Notes under the pieces: model-generated
The model's database searches: none
The model's input: only the letters and a program-made list of their open reading frames with translations
Told to the model about the DNA's origin: nothing
Shown: positions 51,832 to 60,350 of the stretch, one piece after another
Layout of the letters: every line of letters starts with the position of its first letter
Numbering within the stretch: position 1 is the stretch's first letter
Program-made: the position numbers and the translations under genes
NCBI RefSeq assembly: GCF_007830455.1
Contig: NZ_VLLB01000015.1
Location: 1-64,000, forward strand
Source of the DNA: Pseudoduganella lurida
Lineage (GTDB): Bacteria; Pseudomonadota; Gammaproteobacteria; Burkholderiales; Burkholderiaceae_D
Length of the DNA stretch: 64,000 nt
Direction: 5' to 3'

Positions 51832-52724
51832 GCGGGCCGACCGCACTGCTCACGGGCGCCACCGGCTTCATCGGCGCCGCCCTGACCCGGCGCCTGCTGG
51901 CCGATGGCTGGCAGGTGCACGTGGTGCTGCGGCCCGCCTCCAGCCGCGCCGCATTGCCTGCCGACGGGGCGCTGCATGTGCATGTGCACGACGGCAGTTC
52001 GGCCGGCCTGCGCGCCATCGTCGGTGCCGCGCGGCCGGATGTGGTATTCCACCTCGCCTCGCTGTTCCTGGCCCAGCACGGGCCGGACGACACCGAACGG
52101 CTGATCGAATCGAACGTGCTGTTCTCCACCCAGCTGGCGGAGGCGATGGTGGCCGCCGGCGCGCACCGGCTGCTCAACACGGGCACCTCTTGGCAGCATT
52201 ACCAGGATGGCGACTACGATCCGGTCTGCCTGTATGCCGCCACGAAGCAGGCGTTCGAGGCCATCCTGCGCTACTACACCACCTGCACGCCGCTGCGCAG
52301 CGTCACGCTGAAGCTGTTCGATACCTACGGGCCCGGCGACCCGCGCCCGAAGCTGATGCACCTGCTGCAGAAGACGGCGCACTCCGGTGCCCACCTGGCC
52401 ATGTCGCCGGGCGAGCAGCTGATCGATCTCGTGTACATCGACGACGTGGTCGATGCCTTCGTGGCGGCGGCCGGGCGCCTGCTGTCCGGCGCCGGCGCGG
52501 CCAGCGAGGCCTTCGGCGTCTCGAGCGGCCGGCCGCTGCCGCTACGCGAACTGGCGGCCACCTTCGCGCGCGTGTCCGGCCTGCCGCTCGATATCGAATG
52601 GGGCGGCCGTCCCTACCGGCCGCGCGAGGTGATGCAGCCGTGGACGCGCTACAGCACGCTGCCCGGCTGGCAGCCGCGCGTCACGCTGGAAGATGGCCTG
52701 GCGCGGCTGCTGGGCAGCACCTGA
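51828..52724 (+). CDS. NAD-dependent epimerase/dehydratase, RfbJ/AscF-like reductase candidate
   Basis: The 298-residue short-chain dehydrogenase has the NAD-binding LLTGATGFIGAALTRRLL, catalytic YAATK and GEQLIDLVYIDDVVDAF. Several blocks follow the layout of CDP-abequose synthase RfbJ (NTGTSW, LKLFDTYGPGD, GEQ). It should reduce C4 of a CDP-3,6-dideoxy-4-keto sugar in the last step of the pathway. Whether the product is an L-sugar such as ascarylose depends on the preceding epimerase. The start overlaps that gene by four bases. Confidence 0.82.
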   Translation: MSGPTALLTGATGFIGAALTRRLLADGWQVHVVLRPASSRAALPADGALHVHVHDGSSAGLRAIVGAARPDVVFHLASLFLAQHGPDDTERLIESNVLFSTQLAEAMVAAGAHRLLNTGTSWQHYQDGDYDPVCLYAATKQAFEAILRYYTTCTPLRSVTLKLFDTYGPGDPRPKLMHLLQKTAHSGAHLAMSPGEQLIDLVYIDDVVDAFVAAAGRLLSGAGAASEAFGVSSGRPLPLRELAATFARVSGLPLDIEWGGRPYRPREVMQPWTRYSTLPGWQPRVTLEDGLARLLGST

Positions 52725-52772
52725 GCAAGCCGAGCGCCTGGCCCGCCAGGCGTCTGTGTCACCGGTACGCGC

Positions 52773-54263
52773 TCAGCGTGCCGGCGGGTCGAGCAGCAGG
52801 CCCGTGGCCTGCCGCACCAGGGCCTGGATCACTTCCGGGTCGAAGCCGTGTTCGCGCACTTCGGCCTGCCAGTTCGCCATCAGCGTGATGAACTGCGTCA
52901 GGCGCGCTGTCAGCAGCCCATGCACGTCGGCCCCCGCCAGCACGGCCGGGGTGTGCTGGTAAACATCGCACAGGAGGCGCAGATTCTCGATGGCGCCGCG
53001 GATCTGCGTGGCAGGCCGCCGCTGGTCCTGGTTGCCGTGGATGCGGAAGAAGCTCAGCGCTTCCGGCAGGTACACGCAATGCATGTGCGACAGGATCGAG
53101 AACCATGCCGACAGGTCGGTGATCACCTGGTACGACTGGCCATACAGTTCACCGAACGGTTCGCGCAGTGCGCTGCGGCGGAACAGCACCGTGGTCGGCT
53201 CGCCAATCACGTTCATGCCGCTCAACAGCACGTGCCGCGCCATGGCCGGGCCGCCGACGAGGTTCGGCGTGTCCATCAGCCGCGCCGTGCTGGCAGTCTG
53301 CTCGATGGGGTGGCCGTCGCCGTCGATCAGCTGGCGGAACGACGTCACGAAGCCCACTGTCGACTGGCCCAGCAGGCTGTCCATCATCCGCTCCAGTTTT
53401 TGCGGATGAAACAGGTCATCGTCCATCAGGAAGTTGAGGTACTCGCCGCGCGCATGCTGCAGGCAGCTGCGGAAGTTGTCCAGCACGCCGCAGCTGGGAA
53501 TGCGCACATAGCGGATGCACGGATGGGCCGCCGCATAGGGTGCGAAGCGCTCTTCCGTCAGGCCGTCGTCGCTGTTGTCGCTGATGACGATCTCGATGTT
53601 GCGCCAGGTCTGGGCGAGCGCGCTTTGCAGCGCCAGTTCCGCGTAGTCCGGCCGGTTGTGCGTGGGGATCAGGATGCTGACCATCGGCACCACCACGTTG
53701 TCCGGTTCGCAGATCCGATCGGTCGGCGGCGGCGCCGCGGCAGCCTGGCTTGCCTGCACAGCGGCCAGCGCCGCCGCGCGCGCGCCGATCTCCGGCTGCT
53801 GCGGGAAGTGCTGCAGGCTGCGTGCATACATCTGCTGTGCGGGCTGGGCGCGGCCGAGGTCCTCGAGCAGCATGCCAAGGTGGTTCAGACCCGCCACGCA
53901 GGTGGCCAGGTCGGCCGCCGGATCGATCTTGCCCAGCATGACGCTCCACGTGTCCAGCGCTTCCTGCGTGTGCCCGCCGGCGCGCAGCAGCAGGCCCAGT
54001 TGCAGGTAGGCGGCCGCGAACGCCGGCTGCGCGGCGATGACGCGGCGGTATTCGTCCATTGCCTCGGCATCGGCGCCGCGGCCGGCAAGCAGCTGCGCCA
54101 GGTTGAACTGCACGGCATAGCGCAGCGGCGAATCGTGGGCGGCCAGCCAGTCCCGGTAGCGCCTCTCCGCCTCGTCCGCGCGGCCTGCGGCAACCAGTTC
54201 CTGCGCGGCATTGATCAGGGCGAAAACATCGTCCGCCGGCGAAGAAGTGGTCTCAGTGGTCAT
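52773..54263 (-). CDS. TPR-glycosyltransferase family 2 fusion protein
   Basis: The 496-residue protein has about four tetratricopeptide-like repeats (about 1-165, for example FAAAYLQLGLLLRAGG). A GT-A domain of family 2 follows (about 190-430), with MVSILIPTHNRPDYAELALQ, then ISDNSDDG and MDDDLFHPQKLERMMDSL. TPR-fused transferases typically bind protein acceptors. It converges with the deoxysugar operon and diverges from the TPR-GT41 gene across 114 bp. The glycosyltransferase part resembles the enzyme encoded at 45025. Confidence 0.88.
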   Translation of the reverse strand: MTTETTSSPADDVFALINAAQELVAAGRADEAERRYRDWLAAHDSPLRYAVQFNLAQLLAGRGADAEAMDEYRRVIAAQPAFAAAYLQLGLLLRAGGHTQEALDTWSVMLGKIDPAADLATCVAGLNHLGMLLEDLGRAQPAQQMYARSLQHFPQQPEIGARAAALAAVQASQAAAAPPPTDRICEPDNVVVPMVSILIPTHNRPDYAELALQSALAQTWRNIEIVISDNSDDGLTEERFAPYAAAHPCIRYVRIPSCGVLDNFRSCLQHARGEYLNFLMDDDLFHPQKLERMMDSLLGQSTVGFVTSFRQLIDGDGHPIEQTASTARLMDTPNLVGGPAMARHVLLSGMNVIGEPTTVLFRRSALREPFGELYGQSYQVITDLSAWFSILSHMHCVYLPEALSFFRIHGNQDQRRPATQIRGAIENLRLLCDVYQHTPAVLAGADVHGLLTARLTQFITLMANWQAEVREHGFDPEVIQALVRQATGLLLDPPAR

Positions 54264-54377
54264 GGAAATCCAGGGCGCTGCCGGAATGGCGGATGCCAGA
54301 TACTACCTGTGGATGATTCATCGCCGCAAGCCCGACAAACGTGGCGCCGACCTCGGGCAACGCGGTATCATTCCCGC

Positions 54378-56897
54378 ATGACCGCTACCGTTCCCTCCAC
54401 CGCCCTGAACGCCCGCATCGACGCCGCTTTCGAGTTAGCCGAACAGGGCAAGCTCCCGCTGGTCGAACTCTTCGAATGTTCCCAGCTGCTGGCGGAGGCC
54501 GGACAGCAGCTGCGCGCCGTCGCGCTGTTCCAGCTCTGGCTGGCGCGCTGCCATTCGTCGGTGGCGTACGCGGTGTGCTTCAACCTCGGTGTCATGCTGT
54601 CGGACCTGGGCGACAACGCGGGCGCCGAAGCGGCCTACCGCGATGCGATCGCCCGCAATCCCGGTTTCATCGAGGCGCGCCTGAACCTGGGCACCCTGCT
54701 CGAGCGGATGGGCCAGCCGGACGAGGCGCTGGCCACCTGGCAGGAAATCCTGGGCGAGGCAGCGGTGCCGGCCGCGCTGAACCAGCCGCTGCACCTGCAG
54801 ACGCTGAACAACCTGGGCCGCCTGCTGGAAATCAGCAAGCGCTTCCCGGAAGCGCTGGACATGCTGGAGCGCAGCCTGCACGTCGACCCGAACCAGCGCA
54901 ACGTGCTGACCCACTGGGTCCACCTGCGGCAGAAGCTGTGCCGCTGGCCCGTCTTCGACGGCATGCCGGAGATTGCGTTCGAGCGCAAGCTGGAGGCGAC
55001 GGCCGCGCTGGCGATGCTGAGCGCCTCCGGCGATCCGGCCGACCACCTGGCCGCGGCGCGCCGCTTCATCGCGGAAAAGGTCGACAGCAACGTGCCGCAC
55101 CTGGCGGCTGCCGAGGGCTATGCGCACGACCGCATCCGCATCGGCTACCTGTCCTCCGACTTCAATTCGCACGCGGTATCGATCCTCACGGCCGAACTGT
55201 ACGAGCTGCACGACCGCAGCCGCGTCGAGGTGTATGGCTTCAGCTGGAGCCGCGAGGACAATTCACCGCTGCGTGCCCGCGTGGTGCGGGCGATGGACCA
55301 CTACATCCATATCGGCCACCTGTCCGACCTGCAGGCCGCGGAGCTGATCCGCAGCCACGAGATCGACATCCTGGTCGACCTGCATGGCCTCACGCTCGGC
55401 GCGCGGCCGGCGATCCTGTGCCATCGCCCGGCTCCCGTGCAGGCCACCTGGCTGGGCCTGCCGGGGCCGACGGCGATTCCCGGCATCGATTACGTGATCG
55501 CCGATCCGTTCGTGCTGCCGCCGGCACTAGAACCCTACTTCACGGAGAAGCCGCTGCACATGCCCAGCTGCTTCCAGATCAACGACCGCCAGCGCGCCAT
55601 CGCGGCGCGGCCGCAGCGGGCCACCGTCGGCCTGCCCGATGAGGCATTCGTGTTCTGCGCCTTCAACAACGCATTCAAGATCACGCCGGACGTGTACGGC
55701 GCGTGGATGCGGATCCTGCGGCAGGTGCCGGACAGCGTGCTGTGGCTCGTGTCCGACGCCGAGGAAACCCGCGCCAACCTGCTGCGCGAGGCACAGGCGC
55801 AGGGCGTGGCGCCGGAGCGCGTGCTGTTTGCCGGCCGTGCCGTGCCGGCCGAGTACCTGGCGCGCTACCAGCTCGCCGACCTGTTCCTGGATACCGCGCC
55901 GTTCAACGGCGGCACCACGGCCAGCGACGCGCTGTGGGCCGGCCTGCCGGTGCTGACCTGCAGCGGCCGCACGTTCTCGTCGCGCATGGCGGGCAGCCTG
56001 CTGCATGCCGTGGGGCTGCCGGAGCTGGTGACGTTCGACCTGGACGCGTACGAACGCCGCGCCGTCGAACTGGCCGTGGACCAGCCGCGCTTGGCGCAGT
56101 TGCGTGCGTGGCTGGCGGAGCACCGCGACAGCAGCGACCTGTTCGACACCCCCCGCTTCGTGCGGCAGCTGGAAGACGTGCTGGCCAGCGTCGTCAAGCG
56201 GCCGGCCGGCGTGCCCGTGGCGCCCGCCGCGCCGGCGCAGGCGGTGCCCACGCCGGACCCTGCCACGCCGGCCCAGCAGGCGATGCTGGACATGCTGCGC
56301 CCCGGCGCCGCGCGCGTCGTCGAAGTGGGCGGCGCAACGCTGGCACAGCACTGGCGCTATCGCCATCCCCGTTCCACTTACGTGGCCCTCGGTACAAACG
56401 CGGAAAGCGCCGCCGGCAGCCAGTGGTGCAGCGCGCTGGTGGCGCAGGACCCGGAACTGCCGGCCGGCGAACACCTGCCGGCGCTGGCGCCAGCGCAGTG
56501 CTGGGTGTTCCCGAACACGCTGGAAACGCTGCGCGACCCGTGGGCGCTGCTCAAGCGCATCGCGGCCGATGCGCAGGGCGGCGTGGAAATCGTCGCCTGC
56601 ATCGGCAATGCGCAGTATTGGGAATTGCAGCTGCAGCTGGCGAAGGGCGAGCTGCGTTACGACGGCGACCTGATGCCGCGCGGGCAATTGCGCTGGTTCT
56701 CGCGCGCCACGCTGGTGGAACTGCTCAATGAATGCGGCTACAGGCTGCTGGACATCCGCGCCGCCATGCGCTCGGTGCCGGACCAGCCGACCCTGGCCGC
56801 GCTGGGCCAGCTGGCCGCGGCGGGCGGCGCCAATCCCGGCCTGGCCGGCGAGGATGCCACCGTGTTCCAGTACATCGTGCGCGCCCGCGCTGGCTGA
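54378..56897 (+). CDS. TPR-GT41 (SPINDLY/OGT-like) glycosyltransferase with C-terminal methyltransferase-like domain
   Basis: The 839-residue cytoplasmic enzyme has TPR repeats (about 1-165, FNLGVMLSDLGDNAGAEAAY). A GT41 catalytic region (about 230-610) carries the family histidine H265 in SDFNSHAVS, the catalytic lysine K434 in FNNAFKITPDV, and the nucleotide site FNGGTTASDALWAGLPVL. The last about 200 residues resemble a class I methyltransferase fold (RVVEVGGATLA, then WFSRATLVELLNECGYRLLDI) but lack a clear glycine-rich SAM motif. GT41 enzymes put sugars on Ser/Thr or Asn of proteins. The ATG at 54378 is taken because the TPR region starts there. Confidence 0.9.
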   Translation: MTATVPSTALNARIDAAFELAEQGKLPLVELFECSQLLAEAGQQLRAVALFQLWLARCHSSVAYAVCFNLGVMLSDLGDNAGAEAAYRDAIARNPGFIEARLNLGTLLERMGQPDEALATWQEILGEAAVPAALNQPLHLQTLNNLGRLLEISKRFPEALDMLERSLHVDPNQRNVLTHWVHLRQKLCRWPVFDGMPEIAFERKLEATAALAMLSASGDPADHLAAARRFIAEKVDSNVPHLAAAEGYAHDRIRIGYLSSDFNSHAVSILTAELYELHDRSRVEVYGFSWSREDNSPLRARVVRAMDHYIHIGHLSDLQAAELIRSHEIDILVDLHGLTLGARPAILCHRPAPVQATWLGLPGPTAIPGIDYVIADPFVLPPALEPYFTEKPLHMPSCFQINDRQRAIAARPQRATVGLPDEAFVFCAFNNAFKITPDVYGAWMRILRQVPDSVLWLVSDAEETRANLLREAQAQGVAPERVLFAGRAVPAEYLARYQLADLFLDTAPFNGGTTASDALWAGLPVLTCSGRTFSSRMAGSLLHAVGLPELVTFDLDAYERRAVELAVDQPRLAQLRAWLAEHRDSSDLFDTPRFVRQLEDVLASVVKRPAGVPVAPAAPAQAVPTPDPATPAQQAMLDMLRPGAARVVEVGGATLAQHWRYRHPRSTYVALGTNAESAAGSQWCSALVAQDPELPAGEHLPALAPAQCWVFPNTLETLRDPWALLKRIAADAQGGVEIVACIGNAQYWELQLQLAKGELRYDGDLMPRGQLRWFSRATLVELLNECGYRLLDIRAAMRSVPDQPTLAALGQLAAAGGANPGLAGEDATVFQYIVRARAG

Positions 56898-56909
56898 CGG
56901 GCCGGCCGG

Positions 56910-57551
56910 TCAGGTGGTCAGCACCTCGCCCCACTTGCGGGCGAGGATGTCGCGAAATTCCTGGTAGCGCCCCCAGCCGAAGCCCTGCTTGCTGACGGTG
57001 GCGCTGTGGTGCACCAGTTTTTGCGGCACGTAGCCGGGCTGGTACAGGTTGTCGCTCAGCTCCCCGGAGCCGGTCAGCAGCGTATAGATCTTCTTGCCCT
57101 GCAGGCGCGACACCTGGCAGCAGAAATCTTCCACATACAGGTGGTATTCGCCGAAGTTGGCGGTGTCGAAGCGGCAGGGCGTATCGGCGCGCACGACGAG
57201 AAAGCAGCAGTCGAGCGTGTCCACTTCGAACAGCGCACCCGGTTCCGACCAGCGGTAGAACCCCCTCGCATCGCGGCCGACGGCGCCCAGCGCGCCGAAG
57301 TCGGGCACCACGGCCATCGTGCTTTCGATCCGTGCCAGCAGGTCCGGCGGGAAGCTGATGTCCTGGTGGGCCAGGATCAGGTACTCGGTCTGGCAGCGCT
57401 CCAGCATGTCGTTGTAGTTGGCAGCGGGATAGTCCACGTCGCTGGTGGACAGCACGTCGAAATCGCCCTGCAGCGCGGCCAGGCTCGGGCCGAGGTAGCG
57501 CTCATGCGTCTGCTGCTTGTGGCTGATGTAGCCGATGCTGAATTTTTTCAC
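56910..57551 (-). CDS. Short glycosyltransferase-like protein
   Basis: The 213-residue protein begins FSIGYISHKQQTHERYLGPS and has YNDMLERCQTEYLILAHQDI, FLVVRADTPCRF and HLYVEDFCCQ, which read like a compact GT2-type fold. It begins with a GTG, 13 bp after the methyltransferase-GT2 gene, in the same operon as the type I secretion genes. It converges with the GT41 gene at 12 bp spacing. The sugar and acceptor are unknown. Confidence 0.75.
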   Translation of the reverse strand: MKKFSIGYISHKQQTHERYLGPSLAALQGDFDVLSTSDVDYPAANYNDMLERCQTEYLILAHQDISFPPDLLARIESTMAVVPDFGALGAVGRDARGFYRWSEPGALFEVDTLDCCFLVVRADTPCRFDTANFGEYHLYVEDFCCQVSRLQGKKIYTLLTGSGELSDNLYQPGYVPQKLVHHSATVSKQGFGWGRYQEFRDILARKWGEVLTT

Positions 57552-57564
57552 GATGATGAAACCC

Positions 57565-58983
57565 CTAGAGCACGGCCGCGAACATCGGGTCCGGCCGCAT
57601 GCCGCGCGTGACCCGGTCCAGCCGCTGCTGCGCCGCGGCCCGTTCGTCGGCAGTGAACGACGCGCCTTCCGGGCCGTCCAGCCAGGCCTGCAGCTGGTTG
57701 CGGGTCGACAGGGCCTTCAGCGCCTCGCGTTGCAGGACGTCGGCCGGATAGCCTTCGGCGGCGAGCAACTGGTACAGGCGAAGTTGCGTGTAGGCGAAGT
57801 CGAAGCTGCGGTACGTGAAGCGCTTCGTCACGGCCGCGGCATTGTCCTGCCGGTAGTAGAACGTGCCGCCGCTGAACACGACCTTGTTGGCATTGATGAA
57901 CAGCAGCCGGGCCGAATACTCGTCCGAGTTGAGCCCGAATTCCTTGAAGCCGAAAAACTTGACCAGGCCGGCGCGCCACAGGGCATTGCCGGGAATCGAC
58001 CAGTCGAGCGAATGTGCCGCGGCGTCGCGTCCGGACAGCTCCACATCGCGGTCGCCGCGCAGGCCGGACAGGACGCGGTCGAGCGCGGGGTCCGCCGGGT
58101 AGTGCAGCACCACGTCCGGCACCACGGCATCGGCCCCCGTGGCGACGGCGCGGGCATGCATGGCGGCGAGCCAGTCGGCGGAAAACAGATCGTCCTGCGA
58201 CGAATACACGAAGTAGTCGCCGCGCACGTGGGGCAGCGCGAAGTTGAGCACGCGCGGCGCGGTGCCCAGGTTCGCCGGCGTGCGCAGCACGCGCACGCGC
58301 GGGTCGTTGCGGCCGTATTCTTCCAGCAGTGCGTGGCTGCCATCGGAAGAACCGTCATCGATGACCAGCACTTCCAGCTCGCGATGCGTCTGCGCCAGCA
58401 CCGAGTCGAGCGTTTGCCCGATGTAGCGCGCGCCGTTGTAGACGGGGATCACGACGCTGACCAGGCCGGTGTGCGCGACGGGTGCCGGGCCCGGCTCCAC
58501 CTTGCGCAGCACGGCGCACAGCTGTTCGCCGCGCCCGTCGTTGCGCCATTCCTGGCGCAGCACCTCGAAGGCGCCGCGGAACCCCGGGGTTTTCGTGGCC
58601 GCCCGGCCGAAATACAGGGGGAAGGTGTGCTCGTTGATCATGTTGACGATGGCGGGATCGGCCTGCATCGCGGGGCCCGGGCCCGGCACCAGCACGAAGA
58701 AATGGCCGCCCGGTTTCAGCACGCGCCACGCTTCGTTCATCAGTTCGACGAAGGCATTGCGCGGCGCCGGCAGGTGCACCAGGCGCGGCAGCCGCGCCAG
58801 CACGTCGAACCCGCTCAGGTAATCGAAGCTGCAGTCCGCATAGGGCAGCGCGTCACGCTGCAGGTCGGCCGCGGCAACGCCATCGGCCGGCCGCGCCACG
58901 GCGGCGGTGCCGCACACCTCCTCGGCATGGAAGGGATTCTGCGGCAGGCCGGTGCAGCCCAGGTCGAGGGTCCGTGTCGTCAT
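57565..58983 (-). CDS. Methyltransferase-like/family 2 glycosyltransferase fusion
   Basis: The 472-residue protein has a reduced class I methyltransferase region (about 1-150, LDLGCTGLPQNPFHAEEVCG, then FVELMNEAWRVLKPGGHFFV). A family 2 glycosyltransferase domain follows (about 170-400, VSVVIPVYNGARYIGQTLDS, then VLVIDDGSSDGS and SSQDDLFSADWL). The ATG at 58983 lies six bases after the adaptor gene, so it is in one operon with type I secretion. Methylation of a capping sugar and transfer of a sugar are plausible joint roles, but neither is shown. Confidence 0.86.
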   Translation of the reverse strand: MTTRTLDLGCTGLPQNPFHAEEVCGTAAVARPADGVAAADLQRDALPYADCSFDYLSGFDVLARLPRLVHLPAPRNAFVELMNEAWRVLKPGGHFFVLVPGPGPAMQADPAIVNMINEHTFPLYFGRAATKTPGFRGAFEVLRQEWRNDGRGEQLCAVLRKVEPGPAPVAHTGLVSVVIPVYNGARYIGQTLDSVLAQTHRELEVLVIDDGSSDGSHALLEEYGRNDPRVRVLRTPANLGTAPRVLNFALPHVRGDYFVYSSQDDLFSADWLAAMHARAVATGADAVVPDVVLHYPADPALDRVLSGLRGDRDVELSGRDAAAHSLDWSIPGNALWRAGLVKFFGFKEFGLNSDEYSARLLFINANKVVFSGGTFYYRQDNAAAVTKRFTYRSFDFAYTQLRLYQLLAAEGYPADVLQREALKALSTRNQLQAWLDGPEGASFTADERAAAQQRLDRVTRGMRPDPMFAAVL

Positions 58984-58988
58984 GGCCG

Positions 58989-60350
58989 TCAGGGTTCGCG
59001 GATCGCTTCGTCGAGGGCCTTCGTCAGTGGCCACAGCAGGTAGGACATCACGGAGCGCCGGCCAACCACGATCTCGGCATTCAGTGTCATGCCCGGCAGC
59101 AGGCGGGCCTGCGCCATATTGCGCATCCGGACGGGGCCCAGCTCGATGCGGCCCACGTAATAGGCATCGCCCTGCCCCTGCGCCACCTGCTCGCGGCGGA
59201 AGGCGTCCTCGCTGATGTTGCGCACTTTCCCGTCCAGCATGCCGTGCTTCTGGAACGGGAACGCATCGAGCTTCACGTGCACCGGCGCGCCCAGCTTGAG
59301 CGTGCCCACGTCCTGCGACTCGACCTGCACTTCCGCTTCCATCTTCGCGCCGAGCGGCACCAGCACGAACATCTGCTCGGCCTCGCGGATTACCGAGCCG
59401 GTGGACATTTTGCTCACTTCGAGCACCACGCCATCGGCCGGTGCCGTGAGCGTCACCAGCTGGTGGCGCTTGTCGGCCTTGGCCAGCTGCTCGGCCAGGC
59501 TGTCGCGCTCGCGCGTGGCGGACAGCAGGTCCTCCATCGCCTTCTGGCGCCAGCTCTTGTCGAACGCCGCCATCTCGGCCTCGGTGGCGGCCAGCTCGCG
59601 CGCCATCTCGATATCCTTGTTGCGGCTCATGACCAGCGTGCGTTCCACTTCCAGCCGGCGGTCGCGCGCTTCCAGCAGCTGCAGCTTGGCGCCGAAGTTC
59701 TCGGCTACCAGGCGCTCCTGCATCGCCTCGATCTGCGACAGCGACTTCAGGCGCTCGGCCAGCACCTGCTGGTCCCGCTTGTTGGTGTCCACGCTGGCGC
59801 GCAGCCTGGCGATGTTTTCCGACATCTTGGCGCGCTGCGCCGTGAAATTGGCCCTGCGCTCGCTGGCGATCTGCGCCTGCAGCATTTCGTCGGCACTGCC
59901 CTGGCCGGTGCTGGCGCCCGGCTTGCCGGTCAGTTCGCCCTGCAGGCCCTGCGCCTGCGTTTCGAGGCTGCGCATGCGGTTGCGCAGCTGCGCTTCGTCG
60001 GCCTGCGTGAACGTGGGATCGAGCATCGCCAGCACCTCGCCCTTGCGCACCACCTGGCCGGGCCGCACGGTGACACGCTGCACGATCGAGGTCTCGAGCG
60101 GCTGCACGACGATGTTCGGGGTGCGGTTGACGAGGCGGCCGGGCGCGCTGACGATGACATCGACCTGCGACACGCTGGCCCAGACGATGAAGGCAAGCAG
60201 CGCACCGGCCAGGACGTGCAGCGTGAGGCGCAGGTAGCGCGGCAGCGGCATGCGTTCGATGGCATCGGCGTCCGGCAGGAAATCCGTCTCGGTCGCCTCG
60301 CCCTCGCTGCGCTTGCGGCCCCTCAGAGGTGGCTGGTTTGCTGGTTCCAT
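58989..60350 (-). CDS. Type I secretion periplasmic adaptor (HlyD family)
   Basis: The 453-residue membrane-fusion protein has one N-terminal membrane helix (about 40-62, HVLAGALLAFIVWASVS). Next is a lipoyl/barrel-sandwich half (GRLVNRTPNIVVQPLE), a long alpha-helical hairpin (about 100-290), the second lipoyl half VTLTAPADGVVLEVS and a beta-barrel. It connects the inner-membrane ATPase with a TolC-like outer-membrane channel, which is not in the window. Its start overlaps the ATPase gene by 28 bp in a different frame. Confidence 0.93.
   Translation of the reverse strand: MEPANQPPLRGRKRSEGEATETDFLPDADAIERMPLPRYLRLTLHVLAGALLAFIVWASVSQVDVIVSAPGRLVNRTPNIVVQPLETSIVQRVTVRPGQVVRKGEVLAMLDPTFTQADEAQLRNRMRSLETQAQGLQGELTGKPGASTGQGSADEMLQAQIASERRANFTAQRAKMSENIARLRASVDTNKRDQQVLAERLKSLSQIEAMQERLVAENFGAKLQLLEARDRRLEVERTLVMSRNKDIEMARELAATEAEMAAFDKSWRQKAMEDLLSATRERDSLAEQLAKADKRHQLVTLTAPADGVVLEVSKMSTGSVIREAEQMFVLVPLGAKMEAEVQVESQDVGTLKLGAPVHVKLDAFPFQKHGMLDGKVRNISEDAFRREQVAQGQGDAYYVGRIELGPVRMRNMAQARLLPGMTLNAEIVVGRRSVMSYLLWPLTKALDEAIREP

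Noticed and set aside
52725..52772. A possible terminator hairpin CGCCTGG/CCAGGCG between two convergent genes
   Set aside because: The stem is short and no T-run follows on either strand, so I do not list it as a terminator.
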